Origin: Paraherbaspirillum soli | GTDB lineage: Bacteria; Pseudomonadota; Gammaproteobacteria; Burkholderiales; Burkholderiaceae_D | DNA: 64,000 nt | Assembly: GCF_042654985.1 (NCBI RefSeq) | Contig: NZ_JBHSMT010000008.1 | Span: forward strand, 434,001-498,000 | Reading direction: 5' to 3' | In this document: one piece after another, positions 49,827 through 59,286 of the stretch | Position numbering within the stretch: position 1 is the stretch's first letter | Layout of the letters: each line of letters opens with the position of its first letter | Notes under the pieces: model-generated | What the model was told of the DNA's origin: nothing | Database searches by the model: none | Seen by the model: the letters and a program-made list of their open reading frames with translations, nothing else | Program-made: the position numbers and the translations under genes

Positions 49827-50959
49827 TACGACTCCTCGCGGCTTGCACTAAACAGCACATGGCGATTCGGGTTCCAGTCGGCGCACAGATTGCCGTTGGC
49901 GTGAAACACCAGTTTGTACACTCGTCCGCTGTCGTGCTGACGATGCATGGCGACGTAGTCGGAGGCTTCGAACACCACATCGATGCCGCGATATTTGGCG
50001 GCCACGTTCCAGAAATAATAGCCTTCGGTGGCGCGTTCAAAATGCAGTTGTGCGGCCAACGCAGGCAGGCTCAGACAATCGTCCAGCAAGGTGTCGATGC
50101 CGATCCGCGTGGCGCCGATATAACGTGCGGTGACATTGTCGGCATAGCGTTCGTCAAGCTTGGAAAATTCGCGGAAAATCACGCTGCTTACGCCCAGGCC
50201 TTGCGCCCAATCCAGATACTGTTGCATCTGTTGCGCGCTGTCGATGCCGCCGCGCTGAACAATGCAGACCAGCTTGACCGGCAATTTCGCATTCAAGCGC
50301 AGCAGGGTGTCTTCAAAAATGTCTTGCTCGCGAATCGCAACGCCGGGCCTAAAACGCATGATGGCCTGGTTGAACTCCTCTGCAAAATGATGGCGCGATA
50401 ACTCGATCCAGTCGGTGTTGAAATCTTCCAGGCGCCGGATCAATTGCGTGCCGCGTTGCGGGTCCGCCAGACCGGCGGCATTGGTGTACAGCACGCGCTG
50501 ATGGACGGTCGAAGATTGTGCATGCCGATCCAGGATATCCAGCATGTCCAGCATCCAGTCCGGATCATCGGTGGTCTCCAGGCCGGACAGCGAATACGAC
50601 ATCGGCACGCCGCGCAGTTGCGCCAGCGCGCTCTGCAAGCCCTGCATATATTGGCGGTCAGGGCGCAGGCCGCTGGCTGGCTTGTCGCCCTTGTTCTCGA
50701 TCAAGGTCTCGGAACAAAAGCGGCAGCGCGCAGAACAGGGCCGGGCTGACGCGTAAGGAGTAAACGTCACCGGCTGCGCAATCTGCAGTGCGCGTCCCGC
50801 GATCGAATGCAGCTTCCAGCGCGCGTCGTCGGTCGGATCGGGGGCGCGGTAGATGACCGTCGGTAGTGGCTGAGGCAGACGCGTGAGGATCGCCGCCGCA
50901 TTCAATTGCGGCATCGCTTGCGCCGCAATCGGATGGAATTGAATGGCGCTTGCCGTCAT
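49826..50959 (-). CDS. Radical SAM protein of unknown function
   Basis: The 377-residue protein has the radical SAM iron-sulfur motif CSARCRFC (C75, C79, C82) and a TIM-barrel-like pattern (MSYSLSGLETTDDPDWMLDM, then KLVCIVQRGGIDSAQQMQQY). There is no obvious second cluster-binding SPASM domain. The C-terminal WNVAAKYRGIDVVFEASDYV part is not recognised. It lies 42 bases downstream of nadM and overlaps by one base the gene for the methylase/nucleotidyltransferase fusion. Together they look like a modification pair. What is modified cannot be read. Confidence 0.75.
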   Translation of the reverse strand: MTASAIQFHPIAAQAMPQLNAAAILTRLPQPLPTVIYRAPDPTDDARWKLHSIAGRALQIAQPVTFTPYASARPCSARCRFCSETLIENKGDKPASGLRPDRQYMQGLQSALAQLRGVPMSYSLSGLETTDDPDWMLDMLDILDRHAQSSTVHQRVLYTNAAGLADPQRGTQLIRRLEDFNTDWIELSRHHFAEEFNQAIMRFRPGVAIREQDIFEDTLLRLNAKLPVKLVCIVQRGGIDSAQQMQQYLDWAQGLGVSSVIFREFSKLDERYADNVTARYIGATRIGIDTLLDDCLSLPALAAQLHFERATEGYYFWNVAAKYRGIDVVFEASDYVAMHRQHDSGRVYKLVFHANGNLCADWNPNRHVLFSASREES

Positions 50960-51001
50960 CGCCAGGTCCGGTCCGATATCTTGTGGTGCGTCGTCCTCAT
51001 G

Positions 51002-52042
51002 TCAGTCCTCGCTCAGCCGCAAGAACTGATCGAGGATGTGAAAGTGGTCGTCGAAGAAGCTTTCTTCCATCGCCGCCAATTGCGCAATCGGCACCCACAC
51101 CGCCACCGCCGCATCGTCCGCGCCCTGCACTGCCGGCAAGTGTTCGGTCTTCAGGTCGAAGTAATGGGCATGCGTGATGGTGCGGCCGCGCAGGCTGCGT
51201 TCCGGATGATCGAAAGCCTTGGCTTCGATGAAGGCGTCGTTCAGCGACGACGCCAGCACCGCGATCCCGGTTTCTTCGAACAGCTCGCGCATTGCTGCCG
51301 GCAGCAGGCGCTCATGCTGTTCGACGAAACCGCCGGGGATTGCCCATAAACCTTTGCCGGGAAAGCCGCCGCGCTGCACCAGCAACACATGTCCGGCGCT
51401 GCGGACCACCGCATCGACTGTCACAAAGATCGGCGGATACGGAGCCGTGCTCCACGCCGCCTTGTATTTCTGCAGTTGCTGATGTTCCTGCACCAGCGGC
51501 GCAAAGCAGGCCAGTTTGCTCCACGCTTGCAGGTATTGCCGTACCGCGAGCGGCACCAGTTCGGCAATCACCGTCAGCGAGACGTCGATGTCTTCCGCCT
51601 CGAACAGGATGCGGCGGATACGGGTGGCGTCGATCTCGAACGCATTCTCGCTGCTGACCAGCTGCCACTGCGGGAACAGGTTCAGGTACTGGCTGGAGGC
51701 ATCCTTGAAATGGCCGATCAGCGCGATACGCCGGGCATCCGGATGGAGCTTGCTGACTTCGTTCTGTACCGCCCTGGCCCAGCGCTTGTCTTCGTAGTAG
51801 TCGCGCACCGCGACATACGACACCCGCTCGCGCTCAGCCGCCGGCAAGGTCGCGCCTATCATCGCGGCGCGCTCGCGCCAGTTGAACGGATTCTTTGCGC
51901 TGCGCGCGTGAAACGACGAACCCAGCACGATCACGACGCGTGGCGCGGTTTCCAGCGCTTTCTGCAGCAGCGTTGCATGGCCGCGATGAAATGGCTGGAA
52001 GCGGCCGATCAGGACTGCAACTTCGGGAGTGGTAACTGGCAT
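51002..52042 (-). CDS. nadM: Bifunctional NMN adenylyltransferase / Nudix hydrolase NadM
   Basis: The 346-residue protein joins two activities. The first is NMN adenylyltransferase of the NadM type (GRFQPFHRGH, residues 13-22, and ENAFEIDATRIRRIL). The second is a Nudix ADP-ribose pyrophosphatase with the complete Nudix box GGFVEQHERL...RELFEETGI. The ATG at 52042 (MPVTTPEVAVLIG) is chosen; the 59 codons upstream of it lie over nadE and do not read like protein. It follows nadE by 10 bases. Confidence 0.94.
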   Translation of the reverse strand: MPVTTPEVAVLIGRFQPFHRGHATLLQKALETAPRVVIVLGSSFHARSAKNPFNWRERAAMIGATLPAAERERVSYVAVRDYYEDKRWARAVQNEVSKLHPDARRIALIGHFKDASSQYLNLFPQWQLVSSENAFEIDATRIRRILFEAEDIDVSLTVIAELVPLAVRQYLQAWSKLACFAPLVQEHQQLQKYKAAWSTAPYPPIFVTVDAVVRSAGHVLLVQRGGFPGKGLWAIPGGFVEQHERLLPAAMRELFEETGIAVLASSLNDAFIEAKAFDHPERSLRGRTITHAHYFDLKTEHLPAVQGADDAAVAVWVPIAQLAAMEESFFDDHFHILDQFLRLSED

Positions 52043-52052
52043 CTGATTTGTC

Positions 52053-53750
52053 CTAGTATTTGGCGGCGATCGGCATTTGACGGCCGCTGCCGAAGGCGCG
52101 TGCGCGCACCCGGATGATGGGTGGCGCTTGACGCCGTTTGTATTCGTTACGGGCCACCATGCCGACGATGCGGGCGATGGTGTGCGCGCCCTGCTGCGTG
52201 CTGCCGAGTTGCTCGACAAATTGCGTGGCGGCCGTCAACTCCGCGCGCGGCAGCCGTGCGCCTTCGATGTGCCACTTGAGAATTTCATCCAGCACTTCGT
52301 AAGGCGGCAGGCTGTCGGTGTCCTGCTGGCCGGGAGCCAGTTCGGCCGACGGAGGTTTGGTCAGCACGGCGGCCGGAATAATTTCGCGCCCGGCATGCTG
52401 GTTGACGTGACGCGCCAGCGCAAACACTTCGGTCTTGTACAAATCGCCGAGCAGGCCGAGACCGCCGTTGGTGTCGCCGTACAAGGTGCAGTAGCCGACC
52501 GAAATCTCGCTCTTGTTGCCGGTGGTCAGCAACAGCGCGCCGAATGCGTTCGAATACTCCATCAGAATCGTGCCGCGCACCCGCGCCTGCAAATTCTCCA
52601 GCGGCAAACCTTGCAGTGGCGTGCCGAATGCGGCGGCAAAACCGCGGCCGTAATTGTCGACCAGATCGAGAATCGGATGATGCATTAGCTTGATGCCGAG
52701 GTTGTCGCACAACGCCACCGAATCCGAGACCGAACCCTCGCTCGAATAAGCCGACGGCATCGTGATCGCGAACACGTTTTCCGCGCCCAACGCTTCGACC
52801 GCCAGCGCCAGGGTCAACGCCGAATCGATCCCGCCCGATGAGCCGACTACCGCCTGCGTGAAGCCGCAGCGGCGGGCGTAATCGCGCAAGCCCAATACGA
52901 TCTGGCGGCGCGCGAATTCGCTGGCGGACCAAGCTTGTTGTTCCGGCTGCGGCAATGCGCGCCCATCCGGCGCGCTGAAGCGCCCGGCCTCGAAAGCTAG
53001 CAGCTGAAAATCTTCGGCGAACTGTGCCGCTTCGAAAGCAATGCCCTGGCTCGGCGACAGCGCGAATGAAGCGCCGTCGAACACCAGCTGGTCCTGGCCG
53101 CCAACCTGATTGACGAACAGCAAAGGCAGTTGCGTCTGTTCCACCGCGGCCGAAAATAGCGCATGACGCTGCAGCCGTTTGCCGATATCGGATGGGCTGG
53201 CATTGATGCTGATCACCAGATCGGGCCGCGCCGCATTGAGCGCATCGAACGGGTTGACCTGGTAATCGCGGCGGTCGATATTCCAGCCGTCTTCACAGAT
53301 GATGAAGCCGATCCGCGTGCCCGCTACGTCCAGCACACAAGCGCCTTCCGGTCCCGGCTCGAAGTGGCGCCGCTCATCGAAAATGCCGTAGGTGGGCAGC
53401 AGTTGTTTGTGGTATTCGCTGATCACCTGGCCGTTGCGGATCGCCAGCAAAGCGTTATGCAAGGGCTTGCCGATGCCGGCATTGCGGCGCACCGTGCCCA
53501 GCACCGTGACCAGCTGCGGCAACTCGCGCGACGCTGCCAGCACTTGTTCCAATGCGTGATCGAGCTGATGCAGGAAATGGCTGTCTTCCAGCAAGTCGCC
53601 GGGATAGTAGCCGCACAGCGACAGCTCGCTGAATACCGCTACCTCGGTGCCCGCTTTTGCCGCCCGTCGCATGTGATCGATGGTGGTGGCGGTATTGCCG
53701 GCGAAGTCGCCGACTGTGTAATTTAACTGGGCAAGAGCAATCTTGAGCAT
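52053..53750 (-). CDS. nadE: Glutamine-dependent NAD+ synthetase
   Basis: The 565-residue protein has an N-terminal glutaminase domain of the nitrilase type (EVAVFSELSLCGYYPGDLL with the Glu, YHKQLLPTYGIFDE with the Lys, GFIICEDGWNID with the Cys) and a C-terminal synthetase domain with the P-loop VVGSSGGIDSALTLALA. It converts nicotinic acid adenine dinucleotide to NAD using glutamine. The ATG at 53750 has AAGGAAAA upstream. It is 10 bases from both pncB and nadM. Confidence 0.96.
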   Translation of the reverse strand: MLKIALAQLNYTVGDFAGNTATTIDHMRRAAKAGTEVAVFSELSLCGYYPGDLLEDSHFLHQLDHALEQVLAASRELPQLVTVLGTVRRNAGIGKPLHNALLAIRNGQVISEYHKQLLPTYGIFDERRHFEPGPEGACVLDVAGTRIGFIICEDGWNIDRRDYQVNPFDALNAARPDLVISINASPSDIGKRLQRHALFSAAVEQTQLPLLFVNQVGGQDQLVFDGASFALSPSQGIAFEAAQFAEDFQLLAFEAGRFSAPDGRALPQPEQQAWSASEFARRQIVLGLRDYARRCGFTQAVVGSSGGIDSALTLALAVEALGAENVFAITMPSAYSSEGSVSDSVALCDNLGIKLMHHPILDLVDNYGRGFAAAFGTPLQGLPLENLQARVRGTILMEYSNAFGALLLTTGNKSEISVGYCTLYGDTNGGLGLLGDLYKTEVFALARHVNQHAGREIIPAAVLTKPPSAELAPGQQDTDSLPPYEVLDEILKWHIEGARLPRAELTAATQFVEQLGSTQQGAHTIARIVGMVARNEYKRRQAPPIIRVRARAFGSGRQMPIAAKY

Positions 53751-53760
53751 GTTGTTTTCC

Positions 53761-54948
53761 TTAGGCTGTGCGGTGAAAGACTTGGCGCAAATAGGCCAGG
53801 AAGGTCTCATCGTTGCACATGGTCTTGCCGGCCGAATCGGGCAGCTTGGCAACCGGCTGGCCGTTGCAGTTGGTCAGTTTCATCACGATATTCAGCGGCT
53901 CCAGGCCGGTGTCGTTGGTCAGGTTGGTGCCGATCCCGAAGCCGGTCATGATGCGGTCGGCAAAATGCCGGTACAAGGAAAACGCTCTCGGCAAATCCAG
54001 GCTGTCCGAGAACACCAGCCGTTTGGTGTGGGCGTTCAAACGCAAGTTGGCGTAGTGCGCCAGCGCCTTCTCGCCCCATGCCACCGGATCGCCGGAGTCG
54101 TGCCGCAGGCCGTCGAACAGCTTGGCGAAATACAGATCGAAGTCGTTCAGGAAGGCGTCCATGCCGACCACGTCGGTCAGCGCCGTGCCGAGGTCGCCGC
54201 GGTATTCCTGCACCCAGTCTTCCAGCGCGGCTTTCTGGAAATCGCGCAGCCGCACGCCGAACGATTGATACGATTGCAGGTACTCATGGGCCATCGTGCC
54301 GATCGGCACCAGGCCGTATTTTTTGGCGAGATGGACGTTGGAAGTGCCTTTGAAATACTGCGGCACTTCACGCGCAAGCGTCGCCACCACTTCGTCGTGC
54401 CACTCGCGGGAGAAGCGGCGGCGCACGCCGAAATCGAAGAACTCGAACGGATGGTGTTTGGCCGGGTGGTCGCGGAATTCTCTCAACAGCTCGATCTTGA
54501 CGTTCAGGCGTTGCCGCGCTTCAGTCAGCGCCGCATCCCGATCGAAGCCGCGGAAATACAGCTCGTTGACGATGTACAGCACGAAAATCTCGAAGCCCAT
54601 CACATGCACTTGCGGCCCTTTGGCGTGAATCACCAGATGGTCGCCATCGACGTCCACGGTAATGAATTTGCGCTGGAACCGGAACACCGTCAGGAAGTCG
54701 ACGAAATCGCTTTTGATGAAGCGCAGGTTGCGCAGGTAAGCCAGTTCGTCATCGCGGAAGGACAGCGAGCAGAGTTGGTCCAGTTCCTGTTCGACCGCGT
54801 CTTTCAAGGCCGCCAGCGGGTATTGCGGCGTATTGCGGCAGACGAAAGCATATTCGGTCTGTGCATCCGGGTGGCTGTGCAGCAGCGCTTGCCACATCGT
54901 GAATTTATATAAATCGGTTTCCAGCAGACTGTGAACGATGCCATTCAT
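53761..54948 (-). CDS. pncB: Nicotinate phosphoribosyltransferase
   Basis: PncB makes nicotinic acid mononucleotide from nicotinate and PRPP. The 395-residue protein begins IVHSLLETDLYKFTMWQALL and has the substrate motifs GIGTNLTNDTG and VMKLTNCNGQPVAKLPDSAG typical of the enzyme. The start at 54948 is chosen because the long upstream extension lies over the pncA gene. There are 56 bases from pncA. Confidence 0.96.
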   Translation of the reverse strand: MNGIVHSLLETDLYKFTMWQALLHSHPDAQTEYAFVCRNTPQYPLAALKDAVEQELDQLCSLSFRDDELAYLRNLRFIKSDFVDFLTVFRFQRKFITVDVDGDHLVIHAKGPQVHVMGFEIFVLYIVNELYFRGFDRDAALTEARQRLNVKIELLREFRDHPAKHHPFEFFDFGVRRRFSREWHDEVVATLAREVPQYFKGTSNVHLAKKYGLVPIGTMAHEYLQSYQSFGVRLRDFQKAALEDWVQEYRGDLGTALTDVVGMDAFLNDFDLYFAKLFDGLRHDSGDPVAWGEKALAHYANLRLNAHTKRLVFSDSLDLPRAFSLYRHFADRIMTGFGIGTNLTNDTGLEPLNIVMKLTNCNGQPVAKLPDSAGKTMCNDETFLAYLRQVFHRTA

Positions 54949-55004
54949 GGTAGGGCTTTCAAAAGATGAGTTGCTGCGACATGCATGATGCGTGCCTTCA
55001 AAAT

Positions 55005-55874
55005 TCAGCTGCGGGCGTTGGCCAGCAGTTGCGCCAATACTTCCTTGGCGCTGGCGGTGCGCGCACCTTGCGCCGCCATGCTTCGTACAAATTCCTGGTG
55101 CTGGGTTTCGAACCCGGTGACCGGACTCATGCAATCGGTGATCAATACCAGCTTGGCGATATTTTTCGGGCCGAAGTTTTCAGCGATGTGCTCGGTGGTG
55201 GCCTTCACGCAATGGCTGCCCGCTTCGCCTGCAATATAGATCCGGTCCGCCTTGGCCAGGCTGTCCAGCAAGCTTTGATTGGACTGGGTCAATGGATCTT
55301 CAGGGTCCGGTACTTCGGCCCGCACCGCCGAATAATGCTCGGTCCAAGGGTTGCTGCCCTTGCTGATTTTAGCGACGCTGTTCAAGGTCGATTCTTCCCA
55401 GCGGTTGTACGCGTGCCGCAGATCGAGGTGGACGTCGTGGCCCCACGAACCGATTTCGCAATGCACCGGCCACACCATCAGCCGATAGCGGCCGGCGGCT
55501 TCCAGCTGATCCAGATAAGCGAGCACGTGCGGCAGCGCCTGCGGTATCCGCGGCAGATAGGCGCCGGCGCGCACCTGTGACGCCGAGATCTGGGTGAACG
55601 GCGTCACTGCCGCGCCTGCCGCATCGGTCCAGAACGTCGGGTGGGCGACGTCGATCCGGTGATGCGAGTCTAGCGTGACGCTGATGCCGCTGATCCCTGC
55701 GCTGCCCAGATTGATCAACTCGGCCAGGCGCAACATGTCGGCATGCGCGCCCGGCACCGGCAGCGACGGCGCATACTTGCCGCCGCCAACCGGATCGAGC
55801 GGCAGGTAGTCGGCAGGCAAATCGCAAAAATCGTTTTGCGGATCGATGATCAGTAAATGCAGGTGCTGGCGCAT
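55005..55874 (-). CDS. pncA: Nicotinamidase-like cysteine hydrolase
   Basis: The 289-residue protein belongs to the isochorismatase/nicotinamidase fold: IIDPQNDF (Asp), the metal and lysine region around MVWPVHCEIGSWGHDVH, and the catalytic Cys in AGEAGSHCVKATTE. It is longer than E. coli PncA. As the first gene of the operon that makes NAD from nicotinate it most probably converts nicotinamide to nicotinate. Upstream is an AT-rich divergent promoter region shared with nrtR. Confidence 0.88.
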   Translation of the reverse strand: MRQHLHLLIIDPQNDFCDLPADYLPLDPVGGGKYAPSLPVPGAHADMLRLAELINLGSAGISGISVTLDSHHRIDVAHPTFWTDAAGAAVTPFTQISASQVRAGAYLPRIPQALPHVLAYLDQLEAAGRYRLMVWPVHCEIGSWGHDVHLDLRHAYNRWEESTLNSVAKISKGSNPWTEHYSAVRAEVPDPEDPLTQSNQSLLDSLAKADRIYIAGEAGSHCVKATTEHIAENFGPKNIAKLVLITDCMSPVTGFETQHQEFVRSMAAQGARTASAKEVLAQLLANARS

Positions 55875-56085
55875 GGGAATCCCTCTTTGTTTTGCTGGTG
55901 TGGCTCTAGTCTAAATTGCTTTGTTTATTAATGCAACTAACTATCTTGAATTTATTGTTGATAATTTCTATGTCATTGATAATAGGTATTTATTTTAATT
56001 TATGATTGCTTATACTTAAGGCTACAATGATACTAAGTGCTGAAAATCCATCAGCGGCCTGAATTAAAAATAACGAGAGTCATGC
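55875..56085. promoter_or_regulatory. AT-rich divergent promoter region of the NAD operon and nrtR
   Basis: About 210 bases are clearly richer in A and T than the surroundings. Minus-strand elements TTGCAT-N17-TAGACT can serve pncA. The word TTGATAAT occurs twice, and ATACTTAAG / ATACTAAG form an imperfect repeat just before nrtR; these are the places to look for NrtR operators. The exact operator cannot be fixed by eye. Confidence 0.55.
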
Positions 56086-56751
56086 ATGAATGAACTAATT
56101 TGCACCGTCGATCTGGTGTTGCTTACATTGAAGGATGACGGCCTGAAAGTCGCGCTTCTGAAAAGGGATCATGACCCGTTCAAAGGGGTGCTGTCGCTGC
56201 CGGGCGGCTACATCCACGCCGACGAGGATGCCGATGCGCGCGATGCGGCGCTGCGCGTGCTGCGCGTCAAGACCGGCATCGAAAGTCCCTATCTGGAGCA
56301 GTTGGCGACTTTTTCAGGCTCCGCGCGAGACCCGCGCGGCTGGTCGATTTCTGTCGCGTATTACGCGCTGGTGTCGGCCGACGTGATCGAGCGCGCCAGT
56401 CATCCCGACGTGCAATTGCTCAGCGTCGATCGTCCTCTCAATCTGCCGTTCGACCATAGGCAGATTGTCGAGACGGCGGTGGCCCGGCTGCGCAGCATCA
56501 GCCAGTATTCGTCGTTGCCATGCCATTTGCTGGGGGAGACGTTCACGCTACCACAGCTGCAGCGGGTGTATGAAACGCTGATGGGCGAAGCGCTGAACAA
56601 GGTCAGCTTTCGCCGTAAAATTTTCGAGATGGGCATGCTGGAAGCGATCGCCGGCAAGTTCGGCGCGAGCGGTGCGCATCGGCCGGCGCAGCTGTATCGG
56701 TTGAAGCCGGAATTGCGCGAGCGGCTGACCTTGTTGCAGCGTGGCTTATGA
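56086..56751 (+). CDS. nrtR: Nudix-related transcriptional regulator NrtR
   Basis: The 221-residue protein has a Nudix-like N-terminal domain whose catalytic box is degenerate (GGYIHADEDADARDAALRVL: the REUxEE part has lost its glutamates) and a C-terminal winged helix-turn-helix domain (FTLPQLQRVYETLMGEALNK, VSFRRKIFEMGMLEAIAGKF). NrtR represses NAD genes and is released by ADP-ribose. It is divergent from the NAD operon, as expected. The ATG at 56086 has GAGAG upstream. Confidence 0.93.
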   Translation: MNELICTVDLVLLTLKDDGLKVALLKRDHDPFKGVLSLPGGYIHADEDADARDAALRVLRVKTGIESPYLEQLATFSGSARDPRGWSISVAYYALVSADVIERASHPDVQLLSVDRPLNLPFDHRQIVETAVARLRSISQYSSLPCHLLGETFTLPQLQRVYETLMGEALNKVSFRRKIFEMGMLEAIAGKFGASGAHRPAQLYRLKPELRERLTLLQRGL

Positions 56752-56758
56752 GGCTGAA

Positions 56759-56880
56759 GCGCACCTCGAAAAACCTACTGTGCGGCCCAATCTCGGGGCT
56801 GTGATGCTCGCCGTACAAGTTGTACGACTCCGCTTCTCGCCCCGACCTTGGGCCGCTCGCTACGGTTTTTCGAGGTGCCT
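56759..56880. repeat. Copy F of the six-copy element
   Basis: The 122-bp copy starts 7 bases after the nrtR stop. It has GCACCTCGAAAAACCTA and GGTTTTTCGAGGTGC as inverted ends and lacks the CTGCAGGGTTTGG insert of B, D and E. It may end the nrtR transcript. From 56881 to 57251 no gene is seen; that stretch holds the leader and promoter of the FHA gene. Confidence 0.92.
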
Positions 56881-57251
56881 TGAAATCATTGGACGTTCAT
56901 TCGCATTCAATGATGATTCCCGCCTCTATAGCTCGCGTATTCAGGGTGTTTTTGTGAATGGAATGGGTGCTATCAAACTGCAATCAAAAAGCACCGGCTT
57001 CAGTAGTCAAGCTGACAGAAAATGTCAGCACGCGTGACAAGGGGTGGCAGCTTTTCATTTCGCAAACGCGGTTCCGCCTTGCGTCGCGCGCAAATTGATA
57101 GCGATGCTTTTTGGCATGATATTTGCTCTAATACACCAAAGGTTTCCCAGTCAGTCTGCTCCAGACGATGCAGATATCAACACGGTGCGTTCATCCAGAT
57201 TCGTCCAGTACGCCCATCCATGCATTTACCAAGTCCCTGGGACAATAGCTG

Positions 57252-58424
57252 ATGATTAAAATTAGTGTTGTTTCTTACAACAACGTAGCGCCCGCCTCAC
57301 CGCTGTCGGCGGTCTTTGGCCGAGACGGCAAAACCCTGGGACGAAGCGAAGAGAATCACCTTGTGCTGGCGGACCCCAAGCATTTTGTTTCCCGCGTCCA
57401 GGCTTTGATCAAAAGCGACGGCGTGCGGAGAACGATTACCAACCTGAGCCAAGCCAATCCCATCTGGTTGAACGGTCTTGAGATCGATGCCGAACGTGAA
57501 TACGAGCTGCAAAGCGGCGACCAAATTCAAATCGGACTTTATTTATTGCGCGCCGATGCGCACCTGAGCTTAATGAAAGAAAACGTAAATATGACCAATC
57601 AGCCTGCCAACGACCCGATCAATTCAGCGCTTGGCGCCAACCGCTTGCCCGCTGAGCCGGACGCCAGACAGGCCGCCATTGCGCAATCGGCGCTGGCGCA
57701 ATTGCACCTGGAATTGGCGGCAGCCAACGCTGCGCCGTCCGCGCCCAATGCGGCCGCTCATCCGGCCCCTGTGGCCGACAGCGGCGAAGCGGACGCCGTG
57801 CCGGAGACGGTCGAAGCAAGCGCCGACGTCCAGGCGCTGACCCATGCTTTCCTGAAAGGCGCAAGCCTCCCGGCCGGAGCGCTGACGGCCGGACTGACCA
57901 CGGAAGTGATGGAAACCGTCGGCAAGTTATTGGCAACCGCAGTGCAAGGCACGATCGACCTGAACGCTGCGCGGGCATTGGTCAAGCGCGAGGCGAATGC
58001 GGATGTGACCAAGGTCGTGGTCCGGAATAATAATCCGGTGAAATTTTTTCAGGACAGCAAGGTGGTGCTGACCCAGATGCTGCGCAAGAAAATGCCCGGC
58101 TTCATGGGCGCGACCGAGGCGATGGAAGACGTGTACCAGGATTTGCATGCGCACCAGCACGGCGTGGTGTCCGGCATGCGCGGCAATATGAACGAGGTCC
58201 TGCATCTGTTTAACCCTGATGCGCTGGAACGAAAAGTGCAGCAAAGCGGGTTTGTCGCTTCGCTGCTGCCGGCCAATCGAAAAGCCAAGCTGTGGGATGC
58301 CTATGTTGCGCGCTTCCAGAAAATCGACGAGGCGGCGCAGGATGAGTTCCAGTCCCTGTTCGGCAAAGCGTTTTTGCAAGCCTATGAGAAAAAAGTCGAA
58401 CAGGTAAAGAAACAGAATGGCTGA
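57252..58424 (+). CDS. FHA-domain protein of type VI secretion type (TagH/Fha-like)
   Basis: The 390-residue protein has an N-terminal FHA domain that binds phosphothreonine (LGRSEENHLVLADPKHFVSR, NPIWLNG), an Ala/Pro-rich linker (about 115-190), and the C-terminal domain found in type VI secretion FHA proteins (ALTHAFLKGASLPAGALTAG, NPVKFFQDSKVVLTQMLRKK). It probably recruits type VI components after phosphorylation by the kinase two genes downstream. It overlaps the phosphatase gene by 8 bases. Confidence 0.88.
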   Translation: MIKISVVSYNNVAPASPLSAVFGRDGKTLGRSEENHLVLADPKHFVSRVQALIKSDGVRRTITNLSQANPIWLNGLEIDAEREYELQSGDQIQIGLYLLRADAHLSLMKENVNMTNQPANDPINSALGANRLPAEPDARQAAIAQSALAQLHLELAAANAAPSAPNAAAHPAPVADSGEADAVPETVEASADVQALTHAFLKGASLPAGALTAGLTTEVMETVGKLLATAVQGTIDLNAARALVKREANADVTKVVVRNNNPVKFFQDSKVVLTQMLRKKMPGFMGATEAMEDVYQDLHAHQHGVVSGMRGNMNEVLHLFNPDALERKVQQSGFVASLLPANRKAKLWDAYVARFQKIDEAAQDEFQSLFGKAFLQAYEKKVEQVKKQNG

Positions 58425-59217
58425 TACCCCATCGTCCGGCAACGCTCTGGTCCTGACTTCTTCGCAGCTGACCAATGTCGGCGGGCGGCAATCGAATCAG
58501 GACGCGCTGGCCAGCGCGCGCCAGGACGATCTGGCCTGCTTTGTCGTGTCGGACGGCGTCGGTGGACAGGAAGGCGGAGAAATTGCGTCGAACATCGTGG
58601 TCAAGGCGGTGCTCGACCGGTTTCAGCAAGAGGCGACTTTCAGTCCGCGCGCCCTTCAAGCCTATATAGATTTTGCCGTTATCAAACTGGTACGGCGCCA
58701 GTCTGAAGAGCCGCGGCTGAAAGACATGAGCGCGACGGTGGCGGCGCTATTGATCGACCGCAAAAATCGTTCGGTGTTATGGGCCCATATGGGCGATACT
58801 CGCGTCTATCATTTTCGCGGCGGCAAAGTGCACCGCGTCACCAAGGACCACAGCCTGGTGCAGCAATGCGTCGATGCCGGACATTGCCAGCCCGAACAGC
58901 TGCGCACCCATCCTCAGCGCAGCATCCTGTGCGCGGCGGTCGGCGTCGCCGGCGACGGCATTGCCGAGGTGACCCAGCTGCCGGAGCCAGTGCAGGCGGG
59001 CGACTCTTTCCTGATTTGCACCGACGGCTTTTGGGAATGGATAGATGAGAGCGAAATGGAAAGTGCCGCTGCGGCGGCGGATTCCGCCAAGGCATGGTTG
59101 ACCGGCATGCACGCGATTGTGGAAAAAAACGGCGGTGCTTCGAAGACCCCGCGCGATGACTGCACGGCGTTCACCATTTACTTGTCAACAGATTCCAGTA
59201 CGGCAACGTTAACTTAA
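58417..59217 (+). CDS. PP2C-family Ser/Thr phosphatase (PppA-like)
   Basis: The 266-residue protein carries the PP2C metal motifs: early SNQDAL, DGVGGQEGG, GDTRVYHFRG, and CTDGFWEW plus DDCTAF at the end. It fits PppA/Stp1, which reverses phosphorylation of type VI FHA protein. It overlaps the preceding gene and lies 69 bases before the kinase gene, so the three form one operon. Confidence 0.92.
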   Translation: MADTPSSGNALVLTSSQLTNVGGRQSNQDALASARQDDLACFVVSDGVGGQEGGEIASNIVVKAVLDRFQQEATFSPRALQAYIDFAVIKLVRRQSEEPRLKDMSATVAALLIDRKNRSVLWAHMGDTRVYHFRGGKVHRVTKDHSLVQQCVDAGHCQPEQLRTHPQRSILCAAVGVAGDGIAEVTQLPEPVQAGDSFLICTDGFWEWIDESEMESAAAAADSAKAWLTGMHAIVEKNGGASKTPRDDCTAFTIYLSTDSSTATLT

Positions 59218-59286
59218 CCAGCACGATCAACGAGCACCAGCAGGCTCCAGGCACTGAAAAACAATATTACGAATGTCGAGCCGATT

